In this document: one piece after another, positions 52,804-61,586 of the stretch | Layout: the number at the start of each line of letters is the position of its first letter | Position numbering within the stretch: position 1 is the stretch's first letter | Assembly (NCBI GenBank): GCA_949289065.1 | Contig: CASEMA010000012.1 | Span: forward strand, 8,588-72,587 | Reading direction: 5' to 3' | Length of the DNA stretch: 64,000 bases | Source of the DNA: Frisingicoccus sp900753685 | GTDB lineage: Bacteria; Bacillota; Clostridia; Lachnospirales; Lachnospiraceae | Notes under the pieces: model-generated | Seen by the model: only the letters and a program-made list of their open reading frames with translations | The model's database searches: none | Told to the model about the DNA's origin: nothing | Made by a program: the position numbers and the translations under genes

Positions 52804-55800
52804 TTATTCTACACTCTTAAGTGATTCTACCATATTAATCTTTTTCAGTTTAAAGTACATAACCAAATTGACCAGCAGCGAGAACAGAATAGTAAATGCA
52901 ATCGCATAAATATAGCTCGGTAAATTTATATTCCGGCCAAACATGGTCATTTCCACCTCCACAGTCTGAATAACAAACTGATGCAATATCTTTCCAAGGA
53001 ATACGCCGGCAATGGCGCCGATGACTGTCAGAAGTATATTCTCCCGATAAACATAGTTGGCGACTTCCATATTGTAAAAGCCGAGAACCTTCAGCGTCGC
53101 CAGTTCCCGCTTACGCTCGTTAATATTAATGTTATTCAGATTATAAAGAACAACAAAGGCCAGCATTCCTGCAGAAATAATCAAAACAACAATAACATCG
53201 TCCAGCACGGAAAGCATATCCTCCAACTGACTTTCCATATTATTTGTATAAGATACGGTCAGTATACCGTCGTTTTTCAAAAGTCCCTCGCCTACACTGG
53301 TTAGCTCACCTTCATAGTCTTCTTTCAAATCAGCAAAGATACAGTTATAATCCGGCGCCTCTCCTGTCAGCTTTTCGTAAAGCTGTGGCGCCAGATAAAT
53401 ATAATGGGACAAATAATTTTCACAGATATCCGTCACCTGTACCGTAATTTTCTCATTATCTTCCAACTCAATCTGTATCTCGTCACCGACAGATACTCCC
53501 ATATCTCTGGCCGCTTTTTCCGTCAATATGGCGCTGTCTTCCGACATTTCCCAGGTCTCGCCGGATACCCGGTCGCTGAAAATGACAAACTGTTCCAAAT
53601 TTTCCAGCCGGGACGGTATATAAAGATAAATATCTTTCGTTTTATCACCAAAGGATATCTCCGAAAGACGCATATAACCGTCCATAAAAACGCTTATCCG
53701 ATCATCATTTTCAAGAAGCCCGTCAACATCCGCCTTTTCCTCGTCATTCATATCCTCGTCAATCACAGCCATCAAATCATATATTTGAATCTCTCGGTAT
53801 TGCAGACGCGCGATATCCATAATAGAATCCTTCAGGCCATATCCGACAAGCATCAGCGCCATACAACCGCCGATACCGAATACGGTCATAAAGAAACGTT
53901 TCTTATATCTCAAAAGATTCCGTACCGTTGATTTCCATGTAAAATTCAGATGCCCCCAGATCCACGGTATATGCTCTAAGAATACCCGCTTGCCGCTCTT
54001 CGGAGCTTCCGGACGCATCAATTCCGCCGGCTGTGCCATCAAGGCCCGATAGCATGCGCTGATCGTAGCCGCCATGGTGCATAAAATCGCCGCCCCTGAT
54101 GCTGCCAGAGCATAACCCATATCATAAGGAATGACCACATCTGGAATGTGCGTATACATAATCTTGTAAGCGGTAACAATAATATACGGAAAAACCTTTT
54201 GTCCAAACAGAACGCCGGCCACAGAACCACCCAGTGTTGCTGCCAGAGCATAGCCCACATACTTAACGGCAATCCAAAACTTACTGTAACCAAGAGCCTT
54301 TAATGTACCAATCTGTATCCGCTGCTCCTCCACCATACGGGTCATCGTAGTCAGGCTGACAAGGGCCGCTACAAGGAAGAACAGCACAGGAAATACCGAA
54401 CCGATGGCCCGCATACGATCCGCATTGTCCGAATAACCGCTGTAATCCGAATTATTATCTCTGTCGTTAATATACCAGGACGGCTGATCGATACCGTCAA
54501 TTTCATTTTTTGCATCCTGTATTTTTATTTCCGCATCGGAAATCTTTTCTTCCGCTTCTTTTTTTCCTTCTTCGTATTCCTTCCAGCCATCGGCTATTTT
54601 TTGCTCATTTTCAGCAATTGTCGCATAAGCCTCCGCAATCTGAGCTTCACCGTCATAAACCTGAGCCCAGCCGCTGCTATAAGCGCTCTCGCCGCTGGTA
54701 AGCTGAGTATAGGAGTCGGCTAAAGTTTTCTCAGCCTCTTCCAATGCGGTCTTCTGTTTTTCCAGCTCGGCTTTTCCGGCTTCAAGTTCTTCACGGCCTG
54801 CAGTAATTTCCGCTTCATGCTCCAGCGCTTCTTCAGCCGCCGGGCGCATGACCTCCATCGCATCAAGACTGGCCTTCGCCTCCGCCAGCTTTGTCTCTGT
54901 CTGGACCACAGTCATCCGAAGCTGCTCCGCCTGAGCTGTCTGTTCCGGCGTCGCCGTTCCATCATTTATGAACTGTTCCAGCAGAGCTAGTTGGTTCTGC
55001 AATGTTTCCAGACCGGACATGCCTTCCTGGTACTCCTGCCAGCCATTCGCCAAACCGGCGAGCAGAGCCTTTGCATCTGCCAGCCCTTGTTCCCCTTCGG
55101 CCAGCTGGGCCTCTTTCTCTGCCAGTGTCTTTTCTGCTTCCGCCAGCGCTGTCTTCCCTGATTCCAACTGCTCCAAACCACTATTATACTGAGCCCATCC
55201 GTCATCCAGTGTGTTCCGGCTGGAATAAAGCTCATTTTTCGCATCCTGCAGCTCATTTTCCGATGATTGCAGTTCTGCTTTACCGTCAGCCAGCTCTGCT
55301 TCGCCATCCTTTAACTCCTGCTCTGCCTCTGCCAGCTCGGATTCCGCTTCCTCTTTAGCTTCCGCCAACTCAGATTCCGCTTCCGCAACCTTCTCATTGG
55401 CCTCATCGATAATCTCTGCATACCGGATATCACAGCGGATATCCGAAATACCCTCCACATTTTCTTTCACCTTATCGACAATTTCCGTATAACTGTCTGT
55501 GAATGCTGTGGCTTCCTTCGCTCCCTCCACAGTCACATAAGCCTGAGAGTAAACTTCCTGGTCAAAGCTCTCGTCTGTCACATACACGAACATATCGATT
55601 TCGCCGCTGCCAATGTTCGTACTCCCCCGCTCAAAGGATATGTACATCGGACTGGAACAGGTGCCGACCACTGTGTAAACCTCTGTCGCCAAATTCTCGG
55701 ACAGCTCCGTATCCGTTCCCGATAAAAAGGTCAGTGTATCCCCAATTTCAATGTCATAGGATGCCGCTCCGTCCATATCAATAATACATTCACCCTTTTT

Positions 55801-56178
55801 TTCCGGCAGCCGTCCTTCGGCCACATCTACCCGGTTCATCGTCTCCGGCAGAGATTCCACATGAATAACCCGTTCACTCTCACCCATTAAAGCAAGCACA
55901 TCAATCATATATCCCGGTTCGACCTTCTCCACGCCATCCACCGCCTGAATAGCTCCGATATCATCTTCCGTCAATCCAAGGGTGCTTAAAACCTTCAAGT
56001 CCATCATATTCCGGGCATCAAAATAGGCATCTCCCGAATACCGCATATCCGGCTCAGAAGCACGAATACCTGCAAAAAAGGCAACGCCGAGTGCAACGAT
56101 AAAAAATATTGATAAAAACCGATTCAGACTGTTCCGAATCTCCATACGAAAATCCTTCGCTAACGCCTTTTTTCTCAT
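52804..56178 (-). CDS. FtsX-type ABC permease with giant extracellular coiled coil
   Basis: About 1124 residues. Helix 1 (near 20-40) and an MacB-like periplasmic-type domain (45-260) lead to a very long Ala/Glu/Lys coiled coil (about 265-590) with repeated ELxxG and W(A/K/Q)-x-Y segments. Then come FtsX helices, starting GSVFPVLFFLVAALVSLTTM, a second soluble loop and a final FtsX helix set. Such permeases work with a LolD-like ATPase in mechanotransmission rather than simple transport. ATG 56178 has GGAG at good spacing; GTG 56184 is the alternative. The substrate is unknown. Confidence 0.88.
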   Translation of the reverse strand: MRKKALAKDFRMEIRNSLNRFLSIFFIVALGVAFFAGIRASEPDMRYSGDAYFDARNMMDLKVLSTLGLTEDDIGAIQAVDGVEKVEPGYMIDVLALMGESERVIHVESLPETMNRVDVAEGRLPEKKGECIIDMDGAASYDIEIGDTLTFLSGTDTELSENLATEVYTVVGTCSSPMYISFERGSTNIGSGEIDMFVYVTDESFDQEVYSQAYVTVEGAKEATAFTDSYTEIVDKVKENVEGISDIRCDIRYAEIIDEANEKVAEAESELAEAKEEAESELAEAEQELKDGEAELADGKAELQSSENELQDAKNELYSSRNTLDDGWAQYNSGLEQLESGKTALAEAEKTLAEKEAQLAEGEQGLADAKALLAGLANGWQEYQEGMSGLETLQNQLALLEQFINDGTATPEQTAQAEQLRMTVVQTETKLAEAKASLDAMEVMRPAAEEALEHEAEITAGREELEAGKAELEKQKTALEEAEKTLADSYTQLTSGESAYSSGWAQVYDGEAQIAEAYATIAENEQKIADGWKEYEEGKKEAEEKISDAEIKIQDAKNEIDGIDQPSWYINDRDNNSDYSGYSDNADRMRAIGSVFPVLFFLVAALVSLTTMTRMVEEQRIQIGTLKALGYSKFWIAVKYVGYALAATLGGSVAGVLFGQKVFPYIIVTAYKIMYTHIPDVVIPYDMGYALAASGAAILCTMAATISACYRALMAQPAELMRPEAPKSGKRVFLEHIPWIWGHLNFTWKSTVRNLLRYKKRFFMTVFGIGGCMALMLVGYGLKDSIMDIARLQYREIQIYDLMAVIDEDMNDEEKADVDGLLENDDRISVFMDGYMRLSEISFGDKTKDIYLYIPSRLENLEQFVIFSDRVSGETWEMSEDSAILTEKAARDMGVSVGDEIQIELEDNEKITVQVTDICENYLSHYIYLAPQLYEKLTGEAPDYNCIFADLKEDYEGELTSVGEGLLKNDGILTVSYTNNMESQLEDMLSVLDDVIVVLIISAGMLAFVVLYNLNNININERKRELATLKVLGFYNMEVANYVYRENILLTVIGAIAGVFLGKILHQFVIQTVEVEMTMFGRNINLPSYIYAIAFTILFSLLVNLVMYFKLKKINMVESLKSVE

Positions 56179-56190
56179 AAGCACTCTCCA

Positions 56191-56895
56191 TTACCACTCT
56201 ATTGTTTCTACAGATACCGGATTGTTGTTCACCGTCATCTCGGATACTTTTCCGTTTTTAATCTTAATCACTCGGTCCGCCATCGGCGCAATCGCCGAAT
56301 TATGGGTAATAACAATCACCGTCATCCCCTGTTCCCGGCACGTGTCCTGAAGCAGCTTTAATATGGCTTTCCCTGTATTATAATCCAATGCTCCCGTGGG
56401 CTCATCACACAACAACAGTTTCGGATTCTTCGCCAACGCGCGGGCAATCGACACTCTCTGCTGCTCACCGCCGGACAACTGGGCCGGGAAGTTCTTCATT
56501 CGGTCACCCAAACCCACATCCTTTAAAACACTTCTCGCACTTAACGGATCCCGGCAAATCTGCAGGGCCAGTTCCACATTCTCAAGGGCCGTCAAATTTG
56601 AGATCAAATTATAAAACTGGAATACAAACCCGATATCATCCCGTCGGTAGCCCGTCAGTTCCCTCGGATTGTATTTAGCAATGTCCTTACCGTCTACCCA
56701 TATAGCGCCGCTGGTCGCCGTATCCATCCCTCCGAGTACATTTAAAACCGTCGTTTTTCCCGCCCCACTGGGACCGACAATGACAACAAATTCGCCTTTC
56801 ATAATCTCAAAATCGATACCGTCCGCCGCACGAATTTCAACCTCTCCCATACGGTAAATTTTCGTCATATTCTCCAGCTTTACATAAGCCTCCAT
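56191..56895 (-). CDS. ABC transporter ATPase, MacB/LolD type
   Basis: 234 residues. Walker A is VGPSGAGKTTVL, the signature LSGGEQQRVSIARAL, Walker B LLLCDEPTGALD, and the switch histidine ITHNSAI. The YRRDDIGFVFQFYNLI Q-loop is typical of the MacB/LolD/FtsE group that partners FtsX-type permeases. It lies 12 bp before the permease gene, and the two surely form one complex. It heads a five-gene operon (permease, cysteine hydrolase, aldo/keto reductase, Dus). Confidence 0.95.
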   Translation of the reverse strand: MEAYVKLENMTKIYRMGEVEIRAADGIDFEIMKGEFVVIVGPSGAGKTTVLNVLGGMDTATSGAIWVDGKDIAKYNPRELTGYRRDDIGFVFQFYNLISNLTALENVELALQICRDPLSARSVLKDVGLGDRMKNFPAQLSGGEQQRVSIARALAKNPKLLLCDEPTGALDYNTGKAILKLLQDTCREQGMTVIVITHNSAIAPMADRVIKIKNGKVSEMTVNNNPVSVETIEW

Positions 56896-56927
56896 GCCTT
56901 CTCCTCCCGCTTTATGTTAATATTACA

Positions 56928-56957
56928 ATTATAAAACGTTTAAGTTGACATTTCAAC
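56928..56957 (-). promoter_or_regulatory. Sigma-A promoter with inverted repeat, ABC operon
   Basis: Minus strand TTGAAA (56956-56951), 17-bp spacer and TATAAT (56933-56928). An inverted repeat GTTGA-AATG-TCAAC (56957-56944) covers the -35 hexamer and may bind a repressor, though none is encoded next door. Confidence 0.75.
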
Positions 56958-57023
56958 ACGCGTTACAAATTTCACAAAAACTTTAGATTTTACTCCTAGG
57001 CTTGACATCCTTTCATTTGGGCT

Positions 57024-57060
57024 AAAAAAACGGAACTCATTTACTTAAAAATCAGTTCCG
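57024..57060 (-). terminator. Rho-independent terminator of the nuclease-family gene
   Basis: Minus-strand stem CGGAACT / AGTTCCG (57060-57054 with 57037-57031), partly paired AT-rich loop, then a seven-T run. It lies 28 bp after the stop of the gene at 57088. Confidence 0.87.
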
Positions 57061-57087
57061 CCCTTTATCTTTCGTATATTCATTTTC

Positions 57088-58218
57088 TTATCGCTCCGAT
57101 AACTTCCGCTCCAGCTCTGCAATCTGCCGGGACATTTCCTGTTTTACTGCCTCAAGCTCTGCATCCTTCTCCTGTTTTACTGCCTCAAGCTCCGAATCCT
57201 TCTCCTGTTTCACCGCCTCAAGCTCTGCATCTTTCTCCTGTTTCGACGCCTCAAGCTCCGAATCCTTTGCACGGATTACCTGCGCCTGTTTTTCAATAGT
57301 CTCTTCCTGTTTGTCAAGTTTCTCCTGCATCAGGTCGATCATCAACTTAACGGTGTTCCGGTCCATCTCCAGCAGCTCTTTTGAAAATATCTCCATAAGG
57401 CCCTCCACATTCCGGCATAACTCGAAAACATCTTCATACAATGCCCGAAACTCCGGATATTCTTCAAGTAATCGAAAGATCATCTCCGGCTCGTCCCGAC
57501 AGAAGAAAGTCAGCCATGCCTCTAACCTGTTATGTATCCTATCTCCTTCATTGTGCTGTTTTTTCTTAAAGATGTCAAGAGCTATGTAGATAAACTTTTG
57601 GGGTATTTTTAGTTTTACTCCGGTGTCAGATATCTGCTCAAAACAGTGGCGGTAAACCCCAGGATAAGTCTGAAACTCCTCCGGACTGTGTTCAAAAAGG
57701 ACAATCGTATAGACGGTCCGTATATCCCGGTAACTGAACTTTCTCTTTCGCTCATCTCGGAGCCGTTTGTACTGATGCAGAAGAAGGTCCGCTGAATAAC
57801 AGGCGCTCCTCTCCCCCGGAAATAGATATCCGACTTTTTGGACCTCTACATTGGCAATCCGACCATCCTCGAACTCTACAACAATGTCCAGGACAAGTAA
57901 GGAGCTCTCATCCGTCAGTCGGGTTGTATCATTTGGAAAAACTTTCTTTACCCGGACAGTTGCTCCTAAAACGACCGACAGAAAATCACCCAGACGCTTT
58001 GACGCATACTCCGGGTTCATAACCTCTTTGAAAAATCCATCATAAAGCATCTTAACGCCCCGCGCTCCGGTACACATGTCCAGGAATTCCTTCCGTTCCT
58101 CTTCCTTCCACGAGTGATAAGTTTCTCTTAAACTTTTCTCTCCATCGATCCTTTTCAGGACTTCTTCCCGGCTCTGTATCATCGGAAAACAGTCCCTTAA
58201 GTTATTTGCCACAGGCAT
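57088..58218 (-). CDS. PD-(D/E)XK nuclease-family (Rpn/transposase-like) protein with repeat coiled coil
   Basis: 376 residues. Residues 55-290 match the PD-(D/E)XK nuclease family transposase group: MLYDGFFKEVMNPEYASK, LLVLDIVVEFEDGRIANVEVQ with the D and E-x-Q catalytic positions, and YSADLLLHQYKRL. The C-terminal 80 residues are a coiled coil, of which four 11-residue units (KD[S/A]ELEA[S/V]KQE) come from a 33-bp DNA repeat. Such genes are often multicopy and are called recombination-promoting nucleases; function is poorly known. It has its own promoter and terminator. The ribosome site AAAGGAG is close to the ATG. Confidence 0.85.
   Translation of the reverse strand: MPVANNLRDCFPMIQSREEVLKRIDGEKSLRETYHSWKEEERKEFLDMCTGARGVKMLYDGFFKEVMNPEYASKRLGDFLSVVLGATVRVKKVFPNDTTRLTDESSLLVLDIVVEFEDGRIANVEVQKVGYLFPGERSACYSADLLLHQYKRLRDERKRKFSYRDIRTVYTIVLFEHSPEEFQTYPGVYRHCFEQISDTGVKLKIPQKFIYIALDIFKKKQHNEGDRIHNRLEAWLTFFCRDEPEMIFRLLEEYPEFRALYEDVFELCRNVEGLMEIFSKELLEMDRNTVKLMIDLMQEKLDKQEETIEKQAQVIRAKDSELEASKQEKDAELEAVKQEKDSELEAVKQEKDAELEAVKQEMSRQIAELERKLSER
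57138..57269 (-). repeat. Four in-frame 33-bp tandem repeats
   Basis: CCTG-starting units begin at 57138, 57171, 57204 and 57237, exactly 33 bp apart, with a few substitutions between units. Each encodes one 11-residue coiled-coil unit. The unit number may vary among strains. Confidence 0.9.
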
Positions 58219-58347
58219 TTCTCCTTTTCTCTTCTCATGCTGTTTTTTTCACCGTTTCTTTTTCCATCCATTCTTGAATATGCTGCTTTGACCAAAGCTT
58301 TGAATAAAAAAATTTCAGTCGGCCAGAAAGGCCTTCCGGATATGCTT

Positions 58348-58377
58348 ATTTTAGCACGGCAAATATAATGGTTTCAA
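58348..58377 (-). promoter_or_regulatory. Promoter of the nuclease-family gene
   Basis: Minus strand TTGAAA (58377-58372), 18-bp spacer and TAAAAT (58353-58348), about 130 bp before the ATG. The leader contains a small GGCC-TTTCT-GGCC hairpin. Confidence 0.6.
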
Positions 58378-58418
58378 TTATCATCCATCGATAGATTTTG
58401 ACAGAAAATCACCCGGCC

Positions 58419-58469
58419 AAAAAAAATTTCCGAAAAACCGCTAATAAATCTTAGCGTGTTTTTCGGAAA
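58419..58469 (-). terminator. Rho-independent terminator of the liv operon
   Basis: Minus-strand hairpin TTTCCGAAAAACACGCTAA / TTAGCGGTTTTTCGGAAA (58469-58427) followed by a run of about eight T. It lies 12 bp after the cytidylate-kinase-like gene. Confidence 0.9.
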
Positions 58470-58481
58470 CCTTACGAATTT

Positions 58482-59111
58482 CTATTTAGCGGATAACCCG
58501 CGGACCTTCATGTAAGCCTTAATGGCTTCAACACAGCCGTCGAAGCCGAGCTTGCTGCTGTCGAGACAGAGGTCATAATTCCGGGCGTCATACCATTCCT
58601 GGCCGGTATGGTATTTATAATAATCCCCCCGGTATTTATCTTTTTTATGAATAAATTTCTTCATTTCCTCCTCAGTCTTACTGAACTTTTTCATGGCCTG
58701 TTCGAGGCAAAAATCGAAGGGACCATGAACAAAGACGCTGACAACATGATCGTAATCTTTAAGCACATAATCGGCACAGCGCCCAATGATAACGCAGGAT
58801 TCTTCTTCTGCCAGCTGTTTAATGATCTTCGCCTGATAATTAAATAAATTCTCGTCAGAAACAAAGTCATCGCTGTCCGGCGGAAGAACCTCTCCGGTAT
58901 AAACCTTCTTTGCGATGCGCCCTAAAATACCGGATTTCGGCGCTTCATCGGCCGCGCCAAAAAGCTGTTCACTGATACCACTTTCGTCGGAGGCCAGACG
59001 GATAATTTCCCGGTCATAAAAATGAATCCCCAAATCCTCCGCCAGCATTTTACCGATGGTTTTTCCACCGCTGCCGTACTGACGTGCAATGGTAATAACT
59101 GTATGACTCAT
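58482..59111 (-). CDS. Cytidylate kinase-like family protein
   Basis: 209 residues. A P-loop ITIARQYGSGGKTIGKMLAE and YDREIIRLASDESGI place it in the cytidylate kinase-like family (PF13189 type), along with VIIGRCADYVLKD and a lid-like KKFIHKKDKYRGDYYKYHTG. Members are nucleotide-kinase relatives of unknown substrate and differ from the essential Cmk. It lies 11 bp after livF and before the operon terminator, so it is co-transcribed with the branched-chain amino acid transporter, a pairing I cannot explain. Confidence 0.87.
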   Translation of the reverse strand: MSHTVITIARQYGSGGKTIGKMLAEDLGIHFYDREIIRLASDESGISEQLFGAADEAPKSGILGRIAKKVYTGEVLPPDSDDFVSDENLFNYQAKIIKQLAEEESCVIIGRCADYVLKDYDHVVSVFVHGPFDFCLEQAMKKFSKTEEEMKKFIHKKDKYRGDYYKYHTGQEWYDARNYDLCLDSSKLGFDGCVEAIKAYMKVRGLSAK

Positions 59112-59122
59112 ATGAATCCCTC

Positions 59123-59833
59123 CTATTCACCCAAGTATGCCTTCTTCACCGACTCATCGTTCATCAATTGTTTTGCATCTCCTTCGAGAACAATCTTACC
59201 TGTTTCCAGTACATAGGCCCTGTCTGCAATGCTCAACGCCTTCTTCGCATTCTGTTCAACCAAAAGAACTGTCGTTCCACTGGCGCTGACCTCCTTGATA
59301 ATATCAAAAATCTCATTCACAAAAATCGGTGATAGCCCCATGGACGGTTCATCCATAAGAATGATCTTTGGGTGGGACATGAGCGCCCGGCCCATGGCCA
59401 GCATCTGCTGTTCACCGCCGGATAAGGTTCCTGACAACTGATTTTTACGTTCTTCCAGACGAGGGAAACGTTTATAAACCATCCGCAGGGACTCTTCAAC
59501 CTCCGTTTTATTTTTCCGGGTGTAAGCGCCCATTTTCAAATTTTCCAGAACTGTTAATTCGGAAAATACCCGACGGCCTTCAGGAACATGGGCCATTCCC
59601 AATGTGACAATCTTATGTCCCGGCATCTTTGTAATATTTTTTCCTTCAAACTCCACCGTACCGCCTTTAGCTTCCACAAGTCCGGTAATTGTATGGAGGA
59701 TGGTCGTTTTTCCGGCGCCGTTGGCGCCGATCAGAGCGATAACTTCCCCCTCGTTAACCTCAAAGGAAATACCTTTAATGGCCTGAATCACACCATAATA
59801 TACCTGTAAATCTGTAACCTTTAACATTGCCAT
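59123..59833 (-). CDS. livF: Branched-chain amino acid ABC transporter ATPase LivF
   Basis: 236 residues. Walker A IGANGAGKTTIL, signature LSGGEQQMLAMGRAL, Walker B IILMDEPSMGLSP and switch LLVEQNAKKAL are characteristic of LivF, which pairs with LivG. It starts with GGAGGGCAG eight bases upstream. It follows livG by 12 bp and energises uptake of leucine, isoleucine and valine (or related amino acids). Confidence 0.94.
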   Translation of the reverse strand: MAMLKVTDLQVYYGVIQAIKGISFEVNEGEVIALIGANGAGKTTILHTITGLVEAKGGTVEFEGKNITKMPGHKIVTLGMAHVPEGRRVFSELTVLENLKMGAYTRKNKTEVEESLRMVYKRFPRLEERKNQLSGTLSGGEQQMLAMGRALMSHPKIILMDEPSMGLSPIFVNEIFDIIKEVSASGTTVLLVEQNAKKALSIADRAYVLETGKIVLEGDAKQLMNDESVKKAYLGE

Positions 59834-59845
59834 ACTACTGCCCTC

Positions 59846-60604
59846 CTACTCACCCAGATATGCTGTGATGACTTTCGGATTATTTAAAACCTGCGACGGC
59901 TCTCCGTGAGCCAGCTCCATACCGAAGTTCAGCACATAAAGATATTCGCAGATACCGGATACCAGTTTCATATCATGTTCAATCAAAAGGATTGTAATCT
60001 GAAACTTATCGCGAATCAGCTGAATCGTATCCATCAACTCCTGGGTTTCGTTTGGATTCATGCCGGCTGCCGGTTCATCCAGAAGCAAGAGCTTCGGTTC
60101 TGTTGCCAGCGCACGGGCAATCTCCAGCTTTCGCTGTTTACCATAAGGCAGATTGGACGCCAGGACATCCGCCTGTCCGTCCAGATCAAATACTTTTAAT
60201 ATTTCAAGCGCCCGCTCATCCATCTCTTTTTCTTTCTTAGAATATTTTCCGAGATGGAAAAAGCTCTCGGCCAAGCCATATTCTATATGATTATGAAGGG
60301 CAACTTTAACATTATCAAGTACGGTCATTTTGGAAAAAAGACGAATATTCTGAAAGGTTCTGGCAATGCCGGACTTACAAATTTCCGTCGGACTTTTTCC
60401 AACAAGACTTTCGCCGTCCAACACAATCGTCCCCTCACTCGGTGCATATACCCCTGTCAGAAGGTTAAAGGCTGTCGTTTTTCCGGCGCCGTTTGGTCCG
60501 ATCAAACCAACCAGACTTCCCTGTTCAATATCCATATTCAAATCATCTACGGCACGAAGGCCGCCGAAGGAGATCCCCAGGTGTTTAACTTCCAATAAAG
60601 CCAT
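59846..60604 (-). CDS. livG: Branched-chain amino acid ABC transporter ATPase LivG
   Basis: 252 residues. Walker A IGPNGAGKTTAFNLL, the LivG-type TEICKSGIARTFQNIRLF segment, signature LPYGKQRKLEIARAL and Walker B LLLLDEPAAGMNP are all typical of LivG. It lies one base after livM and 12 bp before livF. Confidence 0.95.
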   Translation of the reverse strand: MALLEVKHLGISFGGLRAVDDLNMDIEQGSLVGLIGPNGAGKTTAFNLLTGVYAPSEGTIVLDGESLVGKSPTEICKSGIARTFQNIRLFSKMTVLDNVKVALHNHIEYGLAESFFHLGKYSKKEKEMDERALEILKVFDLDGQADVLASNLPYGKQRKLEIARALATEPKLLLLDEPAAGMNPNETQELMDTIQLIRDKFQITILLIEHDMKLVSGICEYLYVLNFGMELAHGEPSQVLNNPKVITAYLGE

Positions 60605-60605
60605 C

Positions 60606-61586
60606 CTATTCGCCCTCCTTCTGAATACTCATTGCTTTTTTAAGATTCCGTTTTTCAATCATTGCCATACGGAATTTTGAATTGTTAAAGAGCATCATCG
60701 CAATTAATACAATTGCATAAAGCAGCATACGGAAATCCGCCGCGCTGCGGAGAACTTCCGGGAGCGCTGTCAGGACAACCGCCGCAATAATCGCACCTTT
60801 AATATTTCCCATGCCACCGAGTACGACCATAACAAGAATTTCAATCGATTTATTATAGTCAAAATTTCCCGGCTTCAAAATACCGACATTGTGCGCATAG
60901 AAAACGCCGGCCATTCCGGCGAAAAATCCGGAGATGACAAAAGCCATCGTTTTAAATTTGCTGACCTTAATACCAACGGCCTCCGCTGCAATGTAATTAT
61001 CACGCACTGCACAGATTGCCCGCCCATGTCTGGAATTTACCAGATTGGAAATGACAATAATGGTCAACAGAACAAAAATATAAACAAACGTAAAATTTTT
61101 ATAGTTACTGTAGGCTCCAATCCCGGAAAGGCCCTTCGCGCCGCCGGTAAATCCCAGGAAGTTAATGACAGATTTAATAATCTCGCCAAACCCCAGGGTA
61201 ACAATCGCCAGATAATCGCCCTTCAGACGAAGTACCGGAAGCCCGATGATCAAGCTGAACACCGCAGCCACAATACCGCCCACCAGCAGACCAATCAAAA
61301 GCTCTGCCATCGGGGGAAGATTCAAGGCATTCGTCGTCAATGCCCCGGCATAGGCCCCAATAGACATGAATCCTGCATGGCCCAGCGTCAGTTCACCGAG
61401 AAAGCCAACCAACAGACAAAGGGACACGGCCAACATGACATTATAACAGCACGGAATAATAATAGACATGGCCTGACGTCCGAGAATGCCGCCATAGATT
61501 AATACCATAACAACAACATATGCGGCAAGGGCTAAAATAATATTTATAATTATTGATTTATTAAACTTCTTATTCACAAACGCCAC
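60606..61586 (-). CDS. livM: Branched-chain amino acid ABC transporter permease LivM
   Basis: About 326 residues with eight to ten membrane helices. The LivM features are GFLGELTLGHAGFMSIGAYAG and the cytoplasmic loop SRHGRAICAVRDNYIAAEAVGI that contacts the ATPases. GTG starts at 61586 and 61577 are both in frame; the second follows AGGTGG at five bases and may be the true start. It abuts livH. Confidence 0.93.
   Translation of the reverse strand: MAFVNKKFNKSIIINIILALAAYVVVMVLIYGGILGRQAMSIIIPCCYNVMLAVSLCLLVGFLGELTLGHAGFMSIGAYAGALTTNALNLPPMAELLIGLLVGGIVAAVFSLIIGLPVLRLKGDYLAIVTLGFGEIIKSVINFLGFTGGAKGLSGIGAYSNYKNFTFVYIFVLLTIIVISNLVNSRHGRAICAVRDNYIAAEAVGIKVSKFKTMAFVISGFFAGMAGVFYAHNVGILKPGNFDYNKSIEILVMVVLGGMGNIKGAIIAAVVLTALPEVLRSAADFRMLLYAIVLIAMMLFNNSKFRMAMIEKRNLKKAMSIQKEGE

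Noticed and set aside
57138..57269. CRISPR array from the 33-bp repeats
   Set aside because: Repeats are directly tandem without spacers and lie in frame inside a gene.
57088..58218. Intact insertion sequence around the transposase-like gene
   Set aside because: No terminal inverted repeats or target duplication are seen, and the gene has its own promoter and terminator.
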